A stretch of 33,493 nt of DNA from UBA11373 sp046714175 (GTDB lineage Bacteria; Actinomycetota; Acidimicrobiia; Spongiisociales; UBA11373): the NCBI GenBank assembly GCA_046714175.1, contig JBKKBI010000014.1, positions 1 to 33,493 of the forward strand. The letters are read 5' to 3'. Position numbers and translations under genes: made by a program. The notes beneath the pieces are model-generated. The model saw nothing but the letters and a program-made list of their open reading frames with translations. It searched no databases and was not told where the DNA came from. Positions 15,189-24,152 of this stretch are shown here, in pieces; within the stretch, counting starts at the first letter, position 1; the number at the start of each line of letters is the position of its first letter.

Positions 15189-15195
15189 GGGAGTT

Positions 15196-15201
15196 AGGTT
15201 A
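15196..15201 (-). promoter_or_regulatory. Candidate -10 of a leaderless proS transcript
   Basis: TAACCT on the minus strand is followed by seven bases and then the proS ATG, the spacing typical of actinobacterial leaderless genes. No purine-rich ribosome-binding site is present between them. No -35 is evident. Confidence 0.4.
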
Positions 15202-15222
15202 CCGGTGGCGCGATTCCCCTAG

Positions 15223-15247
15223 GGCGGAGGCCCACCCGCCTCCCGCC
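15223..15247 (-). terminator. GC-rich hairpin upstream of proS
   Basis: GGCGGAGGC (15223-15231) and GCCTCCCGCC (15238-15247) form a 9-bp stem with one bulge and a 6-nt loop. There is no T-tract. It lies about 20 bp upstream of the candidate proS -10. It could weaken read-through into proS from ispG, whose stop lies 53 nt upstream. Confidence 0.3.
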
Positions 15248-15299
15248 AGATTCGCACTGAGCACAGCAGGCGATCTGGCTCGGGGCTGGAGGCCGGCGG

Positions 15300-16508
15300 C
15301 TACTCCCCCCGCATCACCCTGGAGACTCGCTCCCGTCGCTCCGCGACCTGGTTCACATCCCCTTGCGCCTCCGCCATGGCCGCCGCGGTCTCCATGGCGG
15401 CCGCTTCTGCGGTGCCGTCGGCGGCGGCGAGGCGAGCCTCGAACCCCTCGGCGACGAGACGGCGGGCCTCCTCCACCAGGGCGCTCACCATCTCGGCCTC
15501 GGGAACTACGCGCACCACCTTGCCCTTGATGAACAGGTGGCCCTTCCCCTTGCCCGCGGCGATCCCGATGTCGGCCTCCCGGGCTTCGCCGGGACCATTC
15601 ACCACACAACCCATCACCGCAACCTGGATCGGGAGCTTCTCGGCTTCGAGAGCCCGCTGCGCGGCAGTGGCGATCGCAACGACATCGACATCGGCGCGGC
15701 CGCATGAGGGGCACGCAATCAGGTCGAGCCCGGCTCGCTCCCGCAACCCGAGCTGTTCGAGCAGCCGCCGCCCCGCCTCGGCCTCCTCGACGGGGTCGGC
15801 CGTCAACGAGAAGCGGATCGTGTCCCCGATCCCCTCCAGTAGCAGGGTGGCAATACCGGCTACGGACTTCATCAGCCCGGCTGGAGGTGGGCCCGCCTCG
15901 GTGACACCGAGGTGGAGGGGATGATCGGTTCGATCGGCAAGGAGCCGATACGCCTCGACCATCGCCGGCACGCTGCTGTGTTTGACTGAAATCTTGATGT
16001 CGCTGAACCCGACCTCCTCGAGGAGGCGTATCTCCGCGAGCGCCGAGTCCACGAGAGCCTGAGGCACGGGCGACCCGTATTTTTCGAGAAGGTCCTTGTC
16101 GAGCGAACCGGCGTTGACCCCGACCCGGATCGGCACACCGCGATCGGCCGCGGCCCTGGCCACGGTCTTGATGTGGCCGGGATCGCGGATGTTTCCCGGA
16201 TTGAGCCGGAGGCCTTGCACCCCCGCCTCGAGCGCGGCGAGTGCCAGGCGGTATTGAAAGTGGATGTCGGCGATGATCGGTACCGGGGACCGCGGCACGA
16301 TCGCTGCCAATCCCAGTGCGGCGTCGGCGTCGTTGCAGGTGATTCGAACGATGTCGGCTCCGGCACCGCGCAAGGCATACACCTGGGAGAGCGTGCCTTC
16401 GACGTCGGCGGTCTTGGTCGTGGTCATCGACTGGACGCTCACCGGAGCGCCGCCCCCCACGGTCACTGCTCCCACTCGAACGGCCCGAGTCGGGCGTCGA
16501 ATGATCAC
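15300..16508 (-). CDS. ispG: 4-hydroxy-3-methylbut-2-enyl diphosphate synthase (IspG/GcpE)
   Basis: This 402-residue iron-sulfur enzyme catalyses the penultimate step of the MEP isoprenoid pathway. The N-terminal TIM-barrel half carries SVQSMTTTKTADVEGT, ADIHFQYRLAL and RLNPGNI. The C-terminal cluster domain has the three Cys ligands C266 and C269 (ACPSCGR) and C301 (MGCVVNGPGE) with ligand Glu308. A 50-residue Ala/Glu-rich helical tail follows the catalytic core. The start is the GTG at 16506-16508, overlapping the rseP stop by 4 nt (GTGA). With dxr two genes upstream it forms an isoprenoid sub-cluster. Confidence 0.96.
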   Translation of the reverse strand: MIIRRPTRAVRVGAVTVGGGAPVSVQSMTTTKTADVEGTLSQVYALRGAGADIVRITCNDADAALGLAAIVPRSPVPIIADIHFQYRLALAALEAGVQGLRLNPGNIRDPGHIKTVARAAADRGVPIRVGVNAGSLDKDLLEKYGSPVPQALVDSALAEIRLLEEVGFSDIKISVKHSSVPAMVEAYRLLADRTDHPLHLGVTEAGPPPAGLMKSVAGIATLLLEGIGDTIRFSLTADPVEEAEAGRRLLEQLGLRERAGLDLIACPSCGRADVDVVAIATAAQRALEAEKLPIQVAVMGCVVNGPGEAREADIGIAAGKGKGHLFIKGKVVRVVPEAEMVSALVEEARRLVAEGFEARLAAADGTAEAAAMETAAAMAEAQGDVNQVAERRERVSRVMRGE

Positions 16509-17614
16509 TGCAGGGTGAAGGGATTGGCGATGTCGAGGTAGATCGCCAGTACCCCGAGCAGGACCATGAACACCACGACCACGGCAGCGACCGGAGCCAG
16601 CTTGCGAACATCGGCGGGCCGCCCGCGCACCTTCTCGTACAGCGCCACCGCAAAGTGCCCGCCGTCGAGTGGATACATCGGCACCAAATTGAACAACCCG
16701 ACGAACACGTTCACCAGCGCCAGCAGCTCCAGCGTGAAGGCAATACCGAGGTCCTCGGTCTGGGCACCGATGCGGACCAAGCCGATCGGGCTAGCCGGGC
16801 GGATCTCGTCGATCTTCTCGGCATCGCCTGTGATCACGGCCTCCACCAGACCGCCGAACCCGGTCACCATGCGCCACAGCCCCTCGGCCGAGGCACCGGT
16901 CGCTTGGTAGACGGCGGTCCCGGCGTCGCCCAGCCCGGCGATGGGACCGGAGCGGTCCTTTTCGCTGGCCGAGCGCACTCCGAGGAACCCGCGTTCACCG
17001 CCCTCGCCGTCGTCGAGCGCCGCCAGGGTCACGGTGAAGTCCAGGGTCTGCCCGGACCGCTCCACCACGATGGGCACAGTGGCGCCGGGATGGGCGGCGA
17101 TGTAGTCGACGACGTCGGACCACTCTTCGGCCGCGATCCCCCCGATGGCGACGATGCGGTCTCCGGGAAGAATGCCGGCGATTGCGGCTGGTGTCGGGGA
17201 GCCATCGGCCAGCTGGGCCTGAACGCTGGCGACCGTCGTGGTCGACACCGAGACCCCGAGCACGCTCGCCACGAGGTAGAACAGCACGAACGCCACGACG
17301 AAGTGGCTCGCCACTCCCGCCAGCACCACTATCGACTTGGCCGAGAACGATTGCTCGCGGTAGGTGCGGCCCAAGTCTTCGGGTGCCACTTCCTCGTAGG
17401 GATTCATCCCGACGATGCGGACGTAGCCGCCAAGGGGAATGGCTTTGACCCCGTACTCGGTCTCACCCCGCCGGGTCGACCACAACTTGGGACCGAAGCC
17501 GAAGAAGAACTCGGTGGCCTTCATGCCCACCGCCTTGGCGGCGAGGAAGTGGCCTCCTTCGTGGACCATGACCATGGCCACGATTCCGAAGAGGACGATC
17601 AACCCGCCCGTCAC
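16505..17614 (-). CDS. rseP: Site-2 metalloprotease, RseP/M50 family
   Basis: This 369-residue intramembrane zinc protease has HEGGH (residues 18-22) in the first membrane helix and the third zinc ligand in NLVPMYPLDGGH in a C-terminal helix. A single PDZ-like domain lies between (about 125-210, with GILPGDRIVAIGG). Several other hydrophobic segments (about 93-118, 300-320, 340-362) are membrane spans. Family members release anti-sigma factors or membrane fragments by regulated proteolysis; in actinobacteria this gene sits between dxr and ispG. The start is the GTG at 17612-17614 with GGAGGAG upstream. The substrate cannot be told from the sequence. Confidence 0.94.
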   Translation of the reverse strand: MTGGLIVLFGIVAMVMVHEGGHFLAAKAVGMKATEFFFGFGPKLWSTRRGETEYGVKAIPLGGYVRIVGMNPYEEVAPEDLGRTYREQSFSAKSIVVLAGVASHFVVAFVLFYLVASVLGVSVSTTTVASVQAQLADGSPTPAAIAGILPGDRIVAIGGIAAEEWSDVVDYIAAHPGATVPIVVERSGQTLDFTVTLAALDDGEGGERGFLGVRSASEKDRSGPIAGLGDAGTAVYQATGASAEGLWRMVTGFGGLVEAVITGDAEKIDEIRPASPIGLVRIGAQTEDLGIAFTLELLALVNVFVGLFNLVPMYPLDGGHFAVALYEKVRGRPADVRKLAPVAAVVVVFMVLLGVLAIYLDIANPFTLQ

Positions 17615-17715
17615 CTGCTGCTCCTCCGGGTATGTCTGGGGTTCCCCCCGCCGTCCGCGGCAGTAACGCCGGCAATGCGGGTGTGTCTGGTGCGCACGCT
17701 ACCGGTCGGTTCTCT

Positions 17716-18849
17716 CTAGCACGAGTCTCCAAGGTGTCCGGTGGCTACGCCCCGCGCCTCCCGATCGACGGCGAGCACGCTTTCGACCGACTCCACCGCA
17801 CGGTGGGCGACGTCGTTCAGGGTCCGCTCCACGACCACAGCGATCGAGGAGAACCCGATCCGACCGGTGAGAAATGCCTGCACTGCGATCTCGTCAGCGG
17901 CATTGAGGACCGCGGGAGCCGACCCGCCAGCGCGACCGGCCTCGTAACCCAACCGCAAACAGGGAAAGGCCATGGGATCGGGGGCGGCGAATTCGAGCGT
18001 GGTTCCGGCCAGCGACAAGGACGGCTGCGAGAGCGGGCTGCGAGCGGGATGACTGAGCGCGTAGGCGATGGGAATCCGCATGTCTGCCATCCCCATGTGA
18101 GCGAGCAGGCTCCCGTCGACGAGTTCGACGATCCCATGGACCACGCTCTGCGGGTGGACCAGTACTTCGATCGAGTCGTAGGAGAAGCCGAACAGGTGAT
18201 GCGCCTCGATCACCTCGAGGGCCTTGTTCATCAGCGTCGCCGAGTCGATCGTGATCCGCGGCCCCATCTGCCAGGTAGGGTGGCGCAGGGCCTGCTCCGG
18301 CGTCGCCGCCGCCATCTCCTCCGCCGACTTCCCCCGGAAGGGACCGCCCGACGCCGTGACCACCAGTCGGGTCACCTCAGCGCGATCACGCCCGTCGAGA
18401 AGCTGGAACAAAGCGCTGTGTTCACTGTCGACCGGGATGATCTCCCCACCGGACCGGAGCGCGGCCAGCACGACCGGTCCCCCGGCGACCAAGCTCTCCT
18501 TGTTGGCCAACGCGAGGCGGTTCTTCGCTTCGAGGGCGGTCACCGATGCGAGCAGGCCGGCTGACCCGACCACGGCATTGACCACGATCGTCTCGGGTTC
18601 AGCAGCGAGATCGGCAACGGCCCGATCGCCGAAGTTGGCCCTCGCCCCGAGTTCTTCGAAACGCGCCCGCTCGCTCGGGCTCGGGGCGGCCACCGCCACC
18701 CGCGCGTTGGGATGGTTGTGGGCCAGTTCCCACAACTCTGCGGAACCGCGCCGAGCCGCCAGCGCCGCCACCTCTCCCTCGAGGGCGGCGACGATCTCGA
18801 GAGTCTGGCGGCCGATGGATCCGGTGGCGCCGAGAACTGCAACCCGCAT
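17716..18849 (-). CDS. dxr: 1-deoxy-D-xylulose 5-phosphate reductoisomerase
   Basis: This 377-residue enzyme converts DXP to MEP, the committed step of the MEP pathway. The NADPH-binding VLGATGSIG opens the protein. Active-site blocks ALANKESLV, PVDSEHSALFQ, VTASGGPFRG, TWQMGPRITIDSATLMNKALEVIEAHHLF and HPQSVVHG are all present. The ATG at 18847-18849 overlaps the cdsA stop by one base (TGATG). An alternative start 12 codons upstream lies inside cdsA and adds unconserved residues. Confidence 0.96.
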   Translation of the reverse strand: MRVAVLGATGSIGRQTLEIVAALEGEVAALAARRGSAELWELAHNHPNARVAVAAPSPSERARFEELGARANFGDRAVADLAAEPETIVVNAVVGSAGLLASVTALEAKNRLALANKESLVAGGPVVLAALRSGGEIIPVDSEHSALFQLLDGRDRAEVTRLVVTASGGPFRGKSAEEMAAATPEQALRHPTWQMGPRITIDSATLMNKALEVIEAHHLFGFSYDSIEVLVHPQSVVHGIVELVDGSLLAHMGMADMRIPIAYALSHPARSPLSQPSLSLAGTTLEFAAPDPMAFPCLRLGYEAGRAGGSAPAVLNAADEIAVQAFLTGRIGFSSIAVVVERTLNDVAHRAVESVESVLAVDREARGVATGHLGDSC

Positions 18850-21305
18850 CACCCCAACAACCCGACGATCCGATACAGCACCCATGCCGCCGGGAGCACG
18901 AACAAGAAGCCGTCGATGCGATCCAACACTCCACCGTGGCCGGGGAGCACCGTGCCCATGTCCTTGACCCCAAGGCTGCGCTTCACCATCGACTCACCGA
19001 GGTCGCCGAGAGGCGCCATCACCGAGACGACGGCGCCGAGAGCGATCCCCGAGGCGGTGTCGAAGGGTTCGACCAGCATTCCGAACGCCACCCCGATGCC
19101 CATCGTGAGCAGCACTCCTCCCAACAGGCCCTCGACCGACTTGTGGGGGGACACCATGGGTGCCAGGGCCCGACTCCCCCAGGTGCGTCCGAACACAAAC
19201 GCCCCGACGTCCATCGCGATGGTGGCCGCCACCAGCGCCATCACCAGAACCCGAAAGTCCTGCTGGCGGAGGATCGGAGTAGCGAAGGCGGCGGTCCCTG
19301 CCACCCACGCCACTGCGAGCACGGTCAGTCCGCCGTTGGCGAGGGCATCCTGCCGGAGTGGCGAGAAGGCATACACAAAGAACACCAGGACCACAAGCAG
19401 AGCGAGTCCCACCGGAACCGCGATCGGGCCGTGAAACCAAGCCGCAGCTAGGACCCCGACCGCGCCCACATATCCGATCAGTGCCAGGGGCTGAAATTCG
19501 AGCCGGCGCAGGGTGCCGTAGAACTCCCAGATCCCCAGCAGCGCCATGGCGCCGACGAAGACCGCCATCGCGGCTCCCCCAACGAACATGGTTCCGAGGA
19601 GAAAGACAAGAAGTAGCAGGCCAGTGCCGACGCGGGCGCCGAGATCGGACCGGGGACCCTCCTCGTATTGATCCCCGGTCTTCAGGTCGGCGACGTCTTC
19701 GAAGCCGACGACCCCGGTCTCGATGCCGGGCATCGCCGCCGACATCGCCTGCCACTCGGTGTCCTCATCGCCGAGGCGATGGATCTCCTCAGCAAGGCCG
19801 CGGTGCTCCATCGTTCCTGCCGAGCCGTACACCTCGTCGGAATGGCGCAACCCGGGATCGGTCATCTCGACCGTCGCCTCTGGATCCCAGTTCGGATCGG
19901 GAGCCCACTCGTCGCGGTCGCCGCGCACCGCGGCTGCCGGGGCGGGATCGTAGGAGGGGTCAAACGACTCCTCCGACGTACCGTCATCGAAGGAAAGCCG
20001 CCATGGACCTCCCGACCGCAGATCCTCGGAGTCATCCTCCTCGTACCCAGGCGCCGCTGTGGTGGCCGCATCCTCAGACCGGAGCGGCGAGTCTGGAATC
20101 GCGGCACGGGGATCCGATTCTTCCACGGCTGCCGGGTACCCGACCATCTCGCCGGCAGGAGACGCCGAGGTGGTTGCGGCGGGGGCCGCCCCCACCTCCA
20201 CAGGCCCATCGGTGGCGGCGGCCGGGTCGACGCCGGGAACCACCGCGCCACCTTCGGCGAGATCGGCGAACCAGTCGCCAGGCACCGGGCTAACGTCGTC
20301 AGCCCGATCGGTTGCCACCACCGCTTCGTCGGACACCGCACGATGTTTGCGCCGGAAGGGCCAGATGCCGCGGCGCTCGCTGGCGGCGGCAGTGACTTCC
20401 TGCACATCATCTACCGGCTCCCGACCTCCGGCCACCTCCGCGACGGGCGCGGGTGCGCCACGAGGCTCGGGATCACTGCGCGCACCCGCGGCGCGTTCCG
20501 GGCCGGTAAAGGCCTCCCAGTCGGAGAGGTCCTCGGAGTCCGAGTCACTGAGGGCGGCAAACGCCTCCTTGCCGGCGACTCCGTACCCAGCATCGCCCGC
20601 GATGGGAGCGAGTTCGTCGGTTTTCGCATCTTCGAGGCGACGCAACGCATCGAATGGATCGTCAGCAGCATCGGAGGTGAGTTCGCCGGCCTCGAGTCGG
20701 CGCAGGGCGTCGAACGCTTCGCGCTCGACCGCGGCAGACTCCGGCGGTACCTGCTCTGCGGGCAGATCATCGCTCACCTCAGGGAACGCGGCCTGCCCAA
20801 CCTGGGGTGGCGTCGCCGACGGCTCCGGGGATGCCTCCGGTGCCGAGAGGACCTCGATCTCCTCGGTGGTCGTGGCCTCCGTAGGCTCCGTAGGCCCGAG
20901 TCTGACGTCAGACGGGCTGGTCGACTCGCTGAAGCCGACTTCTTCGACTTCGGCGCCGGCGGTGGCGGTGCCCACCCAAGCGGGAATCTCCAACGACGCC
21001 GGAGCACCCGGTTGCGGAGCCAGGTCTCCGGCGGGAGGTGCGGACTCCGAGGGAGCCGAGCCCACAAATGGTGGTGCGGGACGGAAGCGCGCATCCCGGT
21101 CCACCGCCTGCTCCGAGTACGCGTTGTCGTCTTCGGCCTCGGCCGGCGCCTGGTCGTGGTCCCGGCTGCGACGGCCAAACCGCCGCGGTTTCTTCGGCCT
21201 GGTGTTTCTGGGAGGTGTCGCGGATTGCTCGACCGCGTCGTCCGTCCAGCCGGGATGCCAGGGATCCCCGGGATGAACTTCGTGCCCGTCGCCGCGATCG
21301 CTCAC
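18849..21305 (-). CDS. cdsA: Phosphatidate cytidylyltransferase CdsA with giant N-terminal disordered extension
   Basis: The C-terminal roughly 260 residues (about 557-818) are a normal multi-span CdsA that makes CDP-diacylglycerol for phospholipid synthesis, with the signature SMVKRSLGVKDMGTVLPGHG continuing GVLDRID. The first 555 or so residues are hydrophilic, rich in Asp/Glu/Pro/Ala/Ser, and predicted by eye to be disordered. They include a basic patch (RPKKPRRFGRRSR, 35-47), an exact duplicate FDALRRLE at 198-205 and 218-225 (20-residue period), related FAAL and DWEAFTG motifs (to 268), and IWPFRRKHR (314-322). The start is the GTG at 21303-21305 with a perfect AGGAGG upstream, 13 nt after frr, which supports translation of the whole frame. 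Ordinary CdsA proteins have about 260-300 residues. Confidence 0.92.
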   Translation of the reverse strand: MSDRGDGHEVHPGDPWHPGWTDDAVEQSATPPRNTRPKKPRRFGRRSRDHDQAPAEAEDDNAYSEQAVDRDARFRPAPPFVGSAPSESAPPAGDLAPQPGAPASLEIPAWVGTATAGAEVEEVGFSESTSPSDVRLGPTEPTEATTTEEIEVLSAPEASPEPSATPPQVGQAAFPEVSDDLPAEQVPPESAAVEREAFDALRRLEAGELTSDAADDPFDALRRLEDAKTDELAPIAGDAGYGVAGKEAFAALSDSDSEDLSDWEAFTGPERAAGARSDPEPRGAPAPVAEVAGGREPVDDVQEVTAAASERRGIWPFRRKHRAVSDEAVVATDRADDVSPVPGDWFADLAEGGAVVPGVDPAAATDGPVEVGAAPAATTSASPAGEMVGYPAAVEESDPRAAIPDSPLRSEDAATTAAPGYEEDDSEDLRSGGPWRLSFDDGTSEESFDPSYDPAPAAAVRGDRDEWAPDPNWDPEATVEMTDPGLRHSDEVYGSAGTMEHRGLAEEIHRLGDEDTEWQAMSAAMPGIETGVVGFEDVADLKTGDQYEEGPRSDLGARVGTGLLLLVFLLGTMFVGGAAMAVFVGAMALLGIWEFYGTLRRLEFQPLALIGYVGAVGVLAAAWFHGPIAVPVGLALLVVLVFFVYAFSPLRQDALANGGLTVLAVAWVAGTAAFATPILRQQDFRVLVMALVAATIAMDVGAFVFGRTWGSRALAPMVSPHKSVEGLLGGVLLTMGIGVAFGMLVEPFDTASGIALGAVVSVMAPLGDLGESMVKRSLGVKDMGTVLPGHGGVLDRIDGFLFVLPAAWVLYRIVGLLG

Positions 21306-21318
21306 GATCCTCCTCGGA

Positions 21319-21870
21319 TCACACCTCGAGCAGTTCTGCTTCCTTGTGCTGCACCAGCAGATCGATCCTTGCGATGTGGGCGTCGGTCAGCTCCTGAAGG
21401 CGGCTCTCGCCGCGACGGACCTCATCGGAGGACACGTCGCCTGCGAGCGCCTCCATGTCCGCCTTGCCGTGGCGGCGGACATTGCGCACCGCCACCCGGC
21501 CCTCCTCCGCCATCTGACGCACCAGTTTGATGAGCTCGCGGCGCCGTTCCTCATTGAGAGGGGGGAACACCAGGCGAAGCACGTTGCCGTCGCTCGACGG
21601 ATTGAGGCCGAGGTCGGACGATTGGATCGCCTTCTCGATCGCGTGCACTGAGCCGCGGTCGTAGGGACTGATCACCAGTAGCTGGGGTTCGGGTACCGCG
21701 ATCGAAGCCAGTTGTTGCAGCGGGGTCGGCGAGCCGTAGTAATCCACCATCACCCGGTGCAGGATTCCGGCGTTGGCCCGCCCGGTACGCACGGTGCCGA
21801 ACTCGGATTGAACGTGGTGCACCGCCTGGTCCATCTTGGCCGCGGCCGCACCGAGGAGATCGTCGATCAC
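21319..21870 (-). CDS. frr: Ribosome recycling factor
   Basis: This 183-residue factor splits post-termination ribosomes with EF-G. Conserved blocks are the helix KMDQAVHHVQSEFGTVRTGRA, the VMVDYYGSPTPLQQLASI hinge, VISPYDRGSVHAIEKAIQ, and FPPLNEERRRELIKLVRQMAEEGRVAVRNVRR. The start is the GTG at 21868-21870, with GAGGAGGG overlapping the end of pyrH 12 nt upstream, so translation is likely coupled. Confidence 0.97.
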   Translation of the reverse strand: MIDDLLGAAAAKMDQAVHHVQSEFGTVRTGRANAGILHRVMVDYYGSPTPLQQLASIAVPEPQLLVISPYDRGSVHAIEKAIQSSDLGLNPSSDGNVLRLVFPPLNEERRRELIKLVRQMAEEGRVAVRNVRRHGKADMEALAGDVSSDEVRRGESRLQELTDAHIARIDLLVQHKEAELLEV

Positions 21871-21882
21871 CCAGCCCTCCTC

Positions 21883-22587
21883 TCAGCGAACCAGGGTGCC
21901 AACAGACTCGCCACGCACCGCGCGGGCGATGTTCCCCGGAACGGTGATATTGAACACCCGGATCGGCAGGTCGTTGTCCATGCACATCGTAATGGCGGTG
22001 CTGTCCATCACCCGAAGACCCTGCTCCAGCACCTGCATGTAGGTCAGCTCGGTCAGGAGCTTGGCGCCGGGGTTCTTTTCCGGGTCGGCGTCATAGATAC
22101 CATCGACCCGGGTTGCCTTGAGCACTGCATCGGCGCCGATCTCTGCCGCCCGCAATGCCACCGTGGTGTCGGTGGTGAAGAAGGGGTTCCCGGTACCGGC
22201 GGCGAACACGACTGCCCGACCCTTCTCCAGGTGGCGGATCGCCCGGAGGCGGATGTAGGGCTCAGCCACCTGGGCGATGTTTATCGCCGTCTGCACCCGG
22301 GTTTCCACGCCGGCGTGCTCCAGCGCGTCACGCAGGGCGAGAGCATTGATGATCGTCGCCAGCATCCCCATGTAGTCGGCGTTGGCGCGATCCATTCCCT
22401 CTGCTGCGGAAGAGAGGCCGCGGAATATGTTGCCGCCGCCGACCACCATCGCGATCTGGTGTCCTTCGGCGTGGACCTCGGCGATCTCCTCGGCGAGGCG
22501 CTGCACCGTCTTGGGGTCGATGCCGTAGCCCAGACGGGAATCGGCAAACGACTCGCCGGAGAGCTTGAGCGCTACCCGGCGCACCAC
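21883..22587 (-). CDS. pyrH: UMP kinase
   Basis: This 234-residue hexameric bacterial UMP kinase makes UDP for pyrimidine nucleotide and cell-envelope synthesis. Motifs are KLSGESF near the N-terminus, VVGGGNIFRG, DYMGMLATIINALAL, FAAGTGNPFFTTDTTVALRA and KATRVDGIYDADP. The start is one of two adjacent GTG codons (22587 or 22584); the first overlaps the tsf stop by one base (TAGTG). It stands in the universal tsf-pyrH-frr order. Confidence 0.97.
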   Translation of the reverse strand: MVRRVALKLSGESFADSRLGYGIDPKTVQRLAEEIAEVHAEGHQIAMVVGGGNIFRGLSSAAEGMDRANADYMGMLATIINALALRDALEHAGVETRVQTAINIAQVAEPYIRLRAIRHLEKGRAVVFAAGTGNPFFTTDTTVALRAAEIGADAVLKATRVDGIYDADPEKNPGAKLLTELTYMQVLEQGLRVMDSTAITMCMDNDLPIRVFNITVPGNIARAVRGESVGTLVR

Positions 22588-23207
22588 TATTCGGCTGCCT
22601 CTCCGACTCCGACCCGCGCGAAACGCCGCACTCCGATGTTTTCGCCCATCGTGGCCGCGAGCATCTCGACCATGGCGCCGACGGTGCCCGTAAACTTCTC
22701 TGAGTTGACGAAGACCTGGTCGTAGAGGACGTTGTCCTCGAAAAACGAGCCGACCCGCCCCTCGACGATCTTCTCGATCACTTTGTCCGGCTTGCCCTCG
22801 TTGCGGGCCTGGGCGGCGATCAACTCGCGCTCCTTGGCCAGGATGTCATCTGGCACCTCCTCGCGCCGAACCCAGCGGGGTCGGGCCGCGGCGACGTGCA
22901 TCGCAATGTCGCGAGCAGCGGTTTGGAAAGCATCCGACTTGGCGACGAAGTCGGTCTCCGAGGACAGTTCGACGAGTACCCCCAGCACCGGTCGGTCGGC
23001 CTGTACGTGCAGGTAGTGCCCGATGGTGCCTTGGTCGGTGGCCCGCTCCGACCGCTTCTTGGCGGAAGCGAGCCCCTTTTCCCGAAGGATCTCGGCGGCG
23101 CGGGCGAGGTCGCCGCCGGCCTCCTCGAGAGCTCGTTTGGCGTCCATCATCCCCGCCCCGCTCGCTTTCCGCAGCGCCGCCACTTCCGTGGCGTTGACCT
23201 CAGGCAT
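22587..23207 (-). CDS. tsf: Elongation factor Ts
   Basis: This 206-residue nucleotide-exchange factor of EF-Tu has the N-terminal UBA-like NATEVAALRKASGAGMMDAKRALEEAGGD and the core motif SSETDFVAKSDAF. It is the short form with a single coiled core repeat rather than the roughly 280-residue E. coli form. The start is the ATG at 23205-23207, which overlaps the rpsB stop region by 8 nt; 25 upstream in-frame codons are not EF-Ts-like. Confidence 0.96.
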   Translation of the reverse strand: MPEVNATEVAALRKASGAGMMDAKRALEEAGGDLARAAEILREKGLASAKKRSERATDQGTIGHYLHVQADRPVLGVLVELSSETDFVAKSDAFQTAARDIAMHVAAARPRWVRREEVPDDILAKERELIAAQARNEGKPDKVIEKIVEGRVGSFFEDNVLYDQVFVNSEKFTGTVGAMVEMLAATMGENIGVRRFARVGVGEAAE

Positions 23208-23925
23208 CCTGCTCGACCGCCTTGTCCTTGCCCCGGGCGGCCGCAATCTCGGTGCCGGCAATGCAGGCGTCGGCGATGACATCCGCCATCAGCTGGGCCG
23301 ACCGGATCGCGTCATCGTTGCCGGGGATCACGTGATCGATGTTGTCCGGATCGCAGTTGGTGTCGACCACGGCGATGATGGGGATACCGAGTCGGCTCCC
23401 CTCCGTCACTGCGATGTGCTCGGTCTTGACGTCGATGATGAAGATCGCATCCGGAGCCCGATGCAGATCCCGTACCCCGCCCAGGACTGCTTGCAGCTTT
23501 TCCAGTTCGCGGCGCAGGCGGAGACGCTCCTTTTTGGGGAGAGCATCCATCTCGCCGCTGTCGTTCATCCGCTCCAGCTCGCGCATGTAGAGGATGCGCT
23601 TGTGGATGGTGGCGAAGTTGGTGAGCATGCCGCCGAGCCAGCGCTCGTTGACGTACGGCATCCCCGCTCGGAGCGCCGCCTCCTTGACCACCGCCTGCGC
23701 CTGCTTCTTGGTACCGATGAACAACACGTTGCCGCCGCCGGCAGTTAGGTTCTTGACGAACTCGGCGGCCTGGTTGGCCGCGGCGAGGGTCTGGCGCAGA
23801 TCGATGATATGGATGCCGTTGCGCTCCGAAAAGATGAACGGGCGCATCTTGGGATCCCAGCGTCTGGTCTGGTGCCCGAAGTGGACCCCGGCTTCGAGCA
23901 GTTCCTTCATGGTGACACCGGCCAC
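23200..23925 (-). CDS. rpsB: 30S ribosomal protein S2
   Basis: This 241-residue protein shows S2 hallmarks: MKELLEAGVHFGHQTRRWDPKMRPFIF, NGIHIIDLRQT, VLFIGTKKQAQ, YVNERWLGGMLTNFATI, and the C-terminal PIIAVVDTNCDPDNIDHVIPGNDDAIRS. I chose the GTG at 23923-23925, preceded by AAGGAG at 8-nt spacing and giving the usual V/M-AGVTMKELL start; 16 further codons upstream are open but unconserved. S2 often represses its own operon through the leader RNA. Confidence 0.97.
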   Translation of the reverse strand: MAGVTMKELLEAGVHFGHQTRRWDPKMRPFIFSERNGIHIIDLRQTLAAANQAAEFVKNLTAGGGNVLFIGTKKQAQAVVKEAALRAGMPYVNERWLGGMLTNFATIHKRILYMRELERMNDSGEMDALPKKERLRLRRELEKLQAVLGGVRDLHRAPDAIFIIDVKTEHIAVTEGSRLGIPIIAVVDTNCDPDNIDHVIPGNDDAIRSAQLMADVIADACIAGTEIAAARGKDKAVEQDA

Positions 23926-24152
23926 CTGATCGTCTCCTTGAATTGGTTGTTGCCTCCGCCTGTCCGAGAGCACGAGCGATCGTGCTTATGGCCTCCCCGA
24001 GCGGCGCGTGAGCGCCAACCCGACCGCGGGAGCCTGCAACAGGCGTGTGTGATTGCGCCGAATGCTAGCCGCACCAGGGGCTGTGGAGTCCCGCAGGGCG
24101 TCGGCGGGTGGTGGTCGGAGCCATCCCCGGGTGACGCCACCCGCGAGCGCTC
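23926..24152 (-). promoter_or_regulatory. rpsB leader and promoter region with three hairpins
   Basis: This 227-bp gap separates whiG from rpsB and holds no gene. On the minus strand a TAGCAT -10-like hexamer (plus 24062-24067) would start a leader of about 130 nt. The leader contains three hairpins: GCCTG/CAGGC (24032-24044), GGCGC/GCGCC (24003-24016) and AGCACGA/TCGTGCT (23969-23986), the last about 44 nt before the GTG. Near whiG, CGGGTG/CACCCG (24128-24143) may be a weak terminator without a T-tract. Ribosomal protein S2 autoregulation is a reasonable inference. Confidence 0.45.

Noticed and set aside
19668..21530. Long plus-strand open frame opposite the CdsA extension and the end of frr
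   Set aside because: It crosses two minus-strand genes, lacks a ribosome-binding site and any domain, and the minus frame has a perfect AGGAGG start and runs straight into CdsA.
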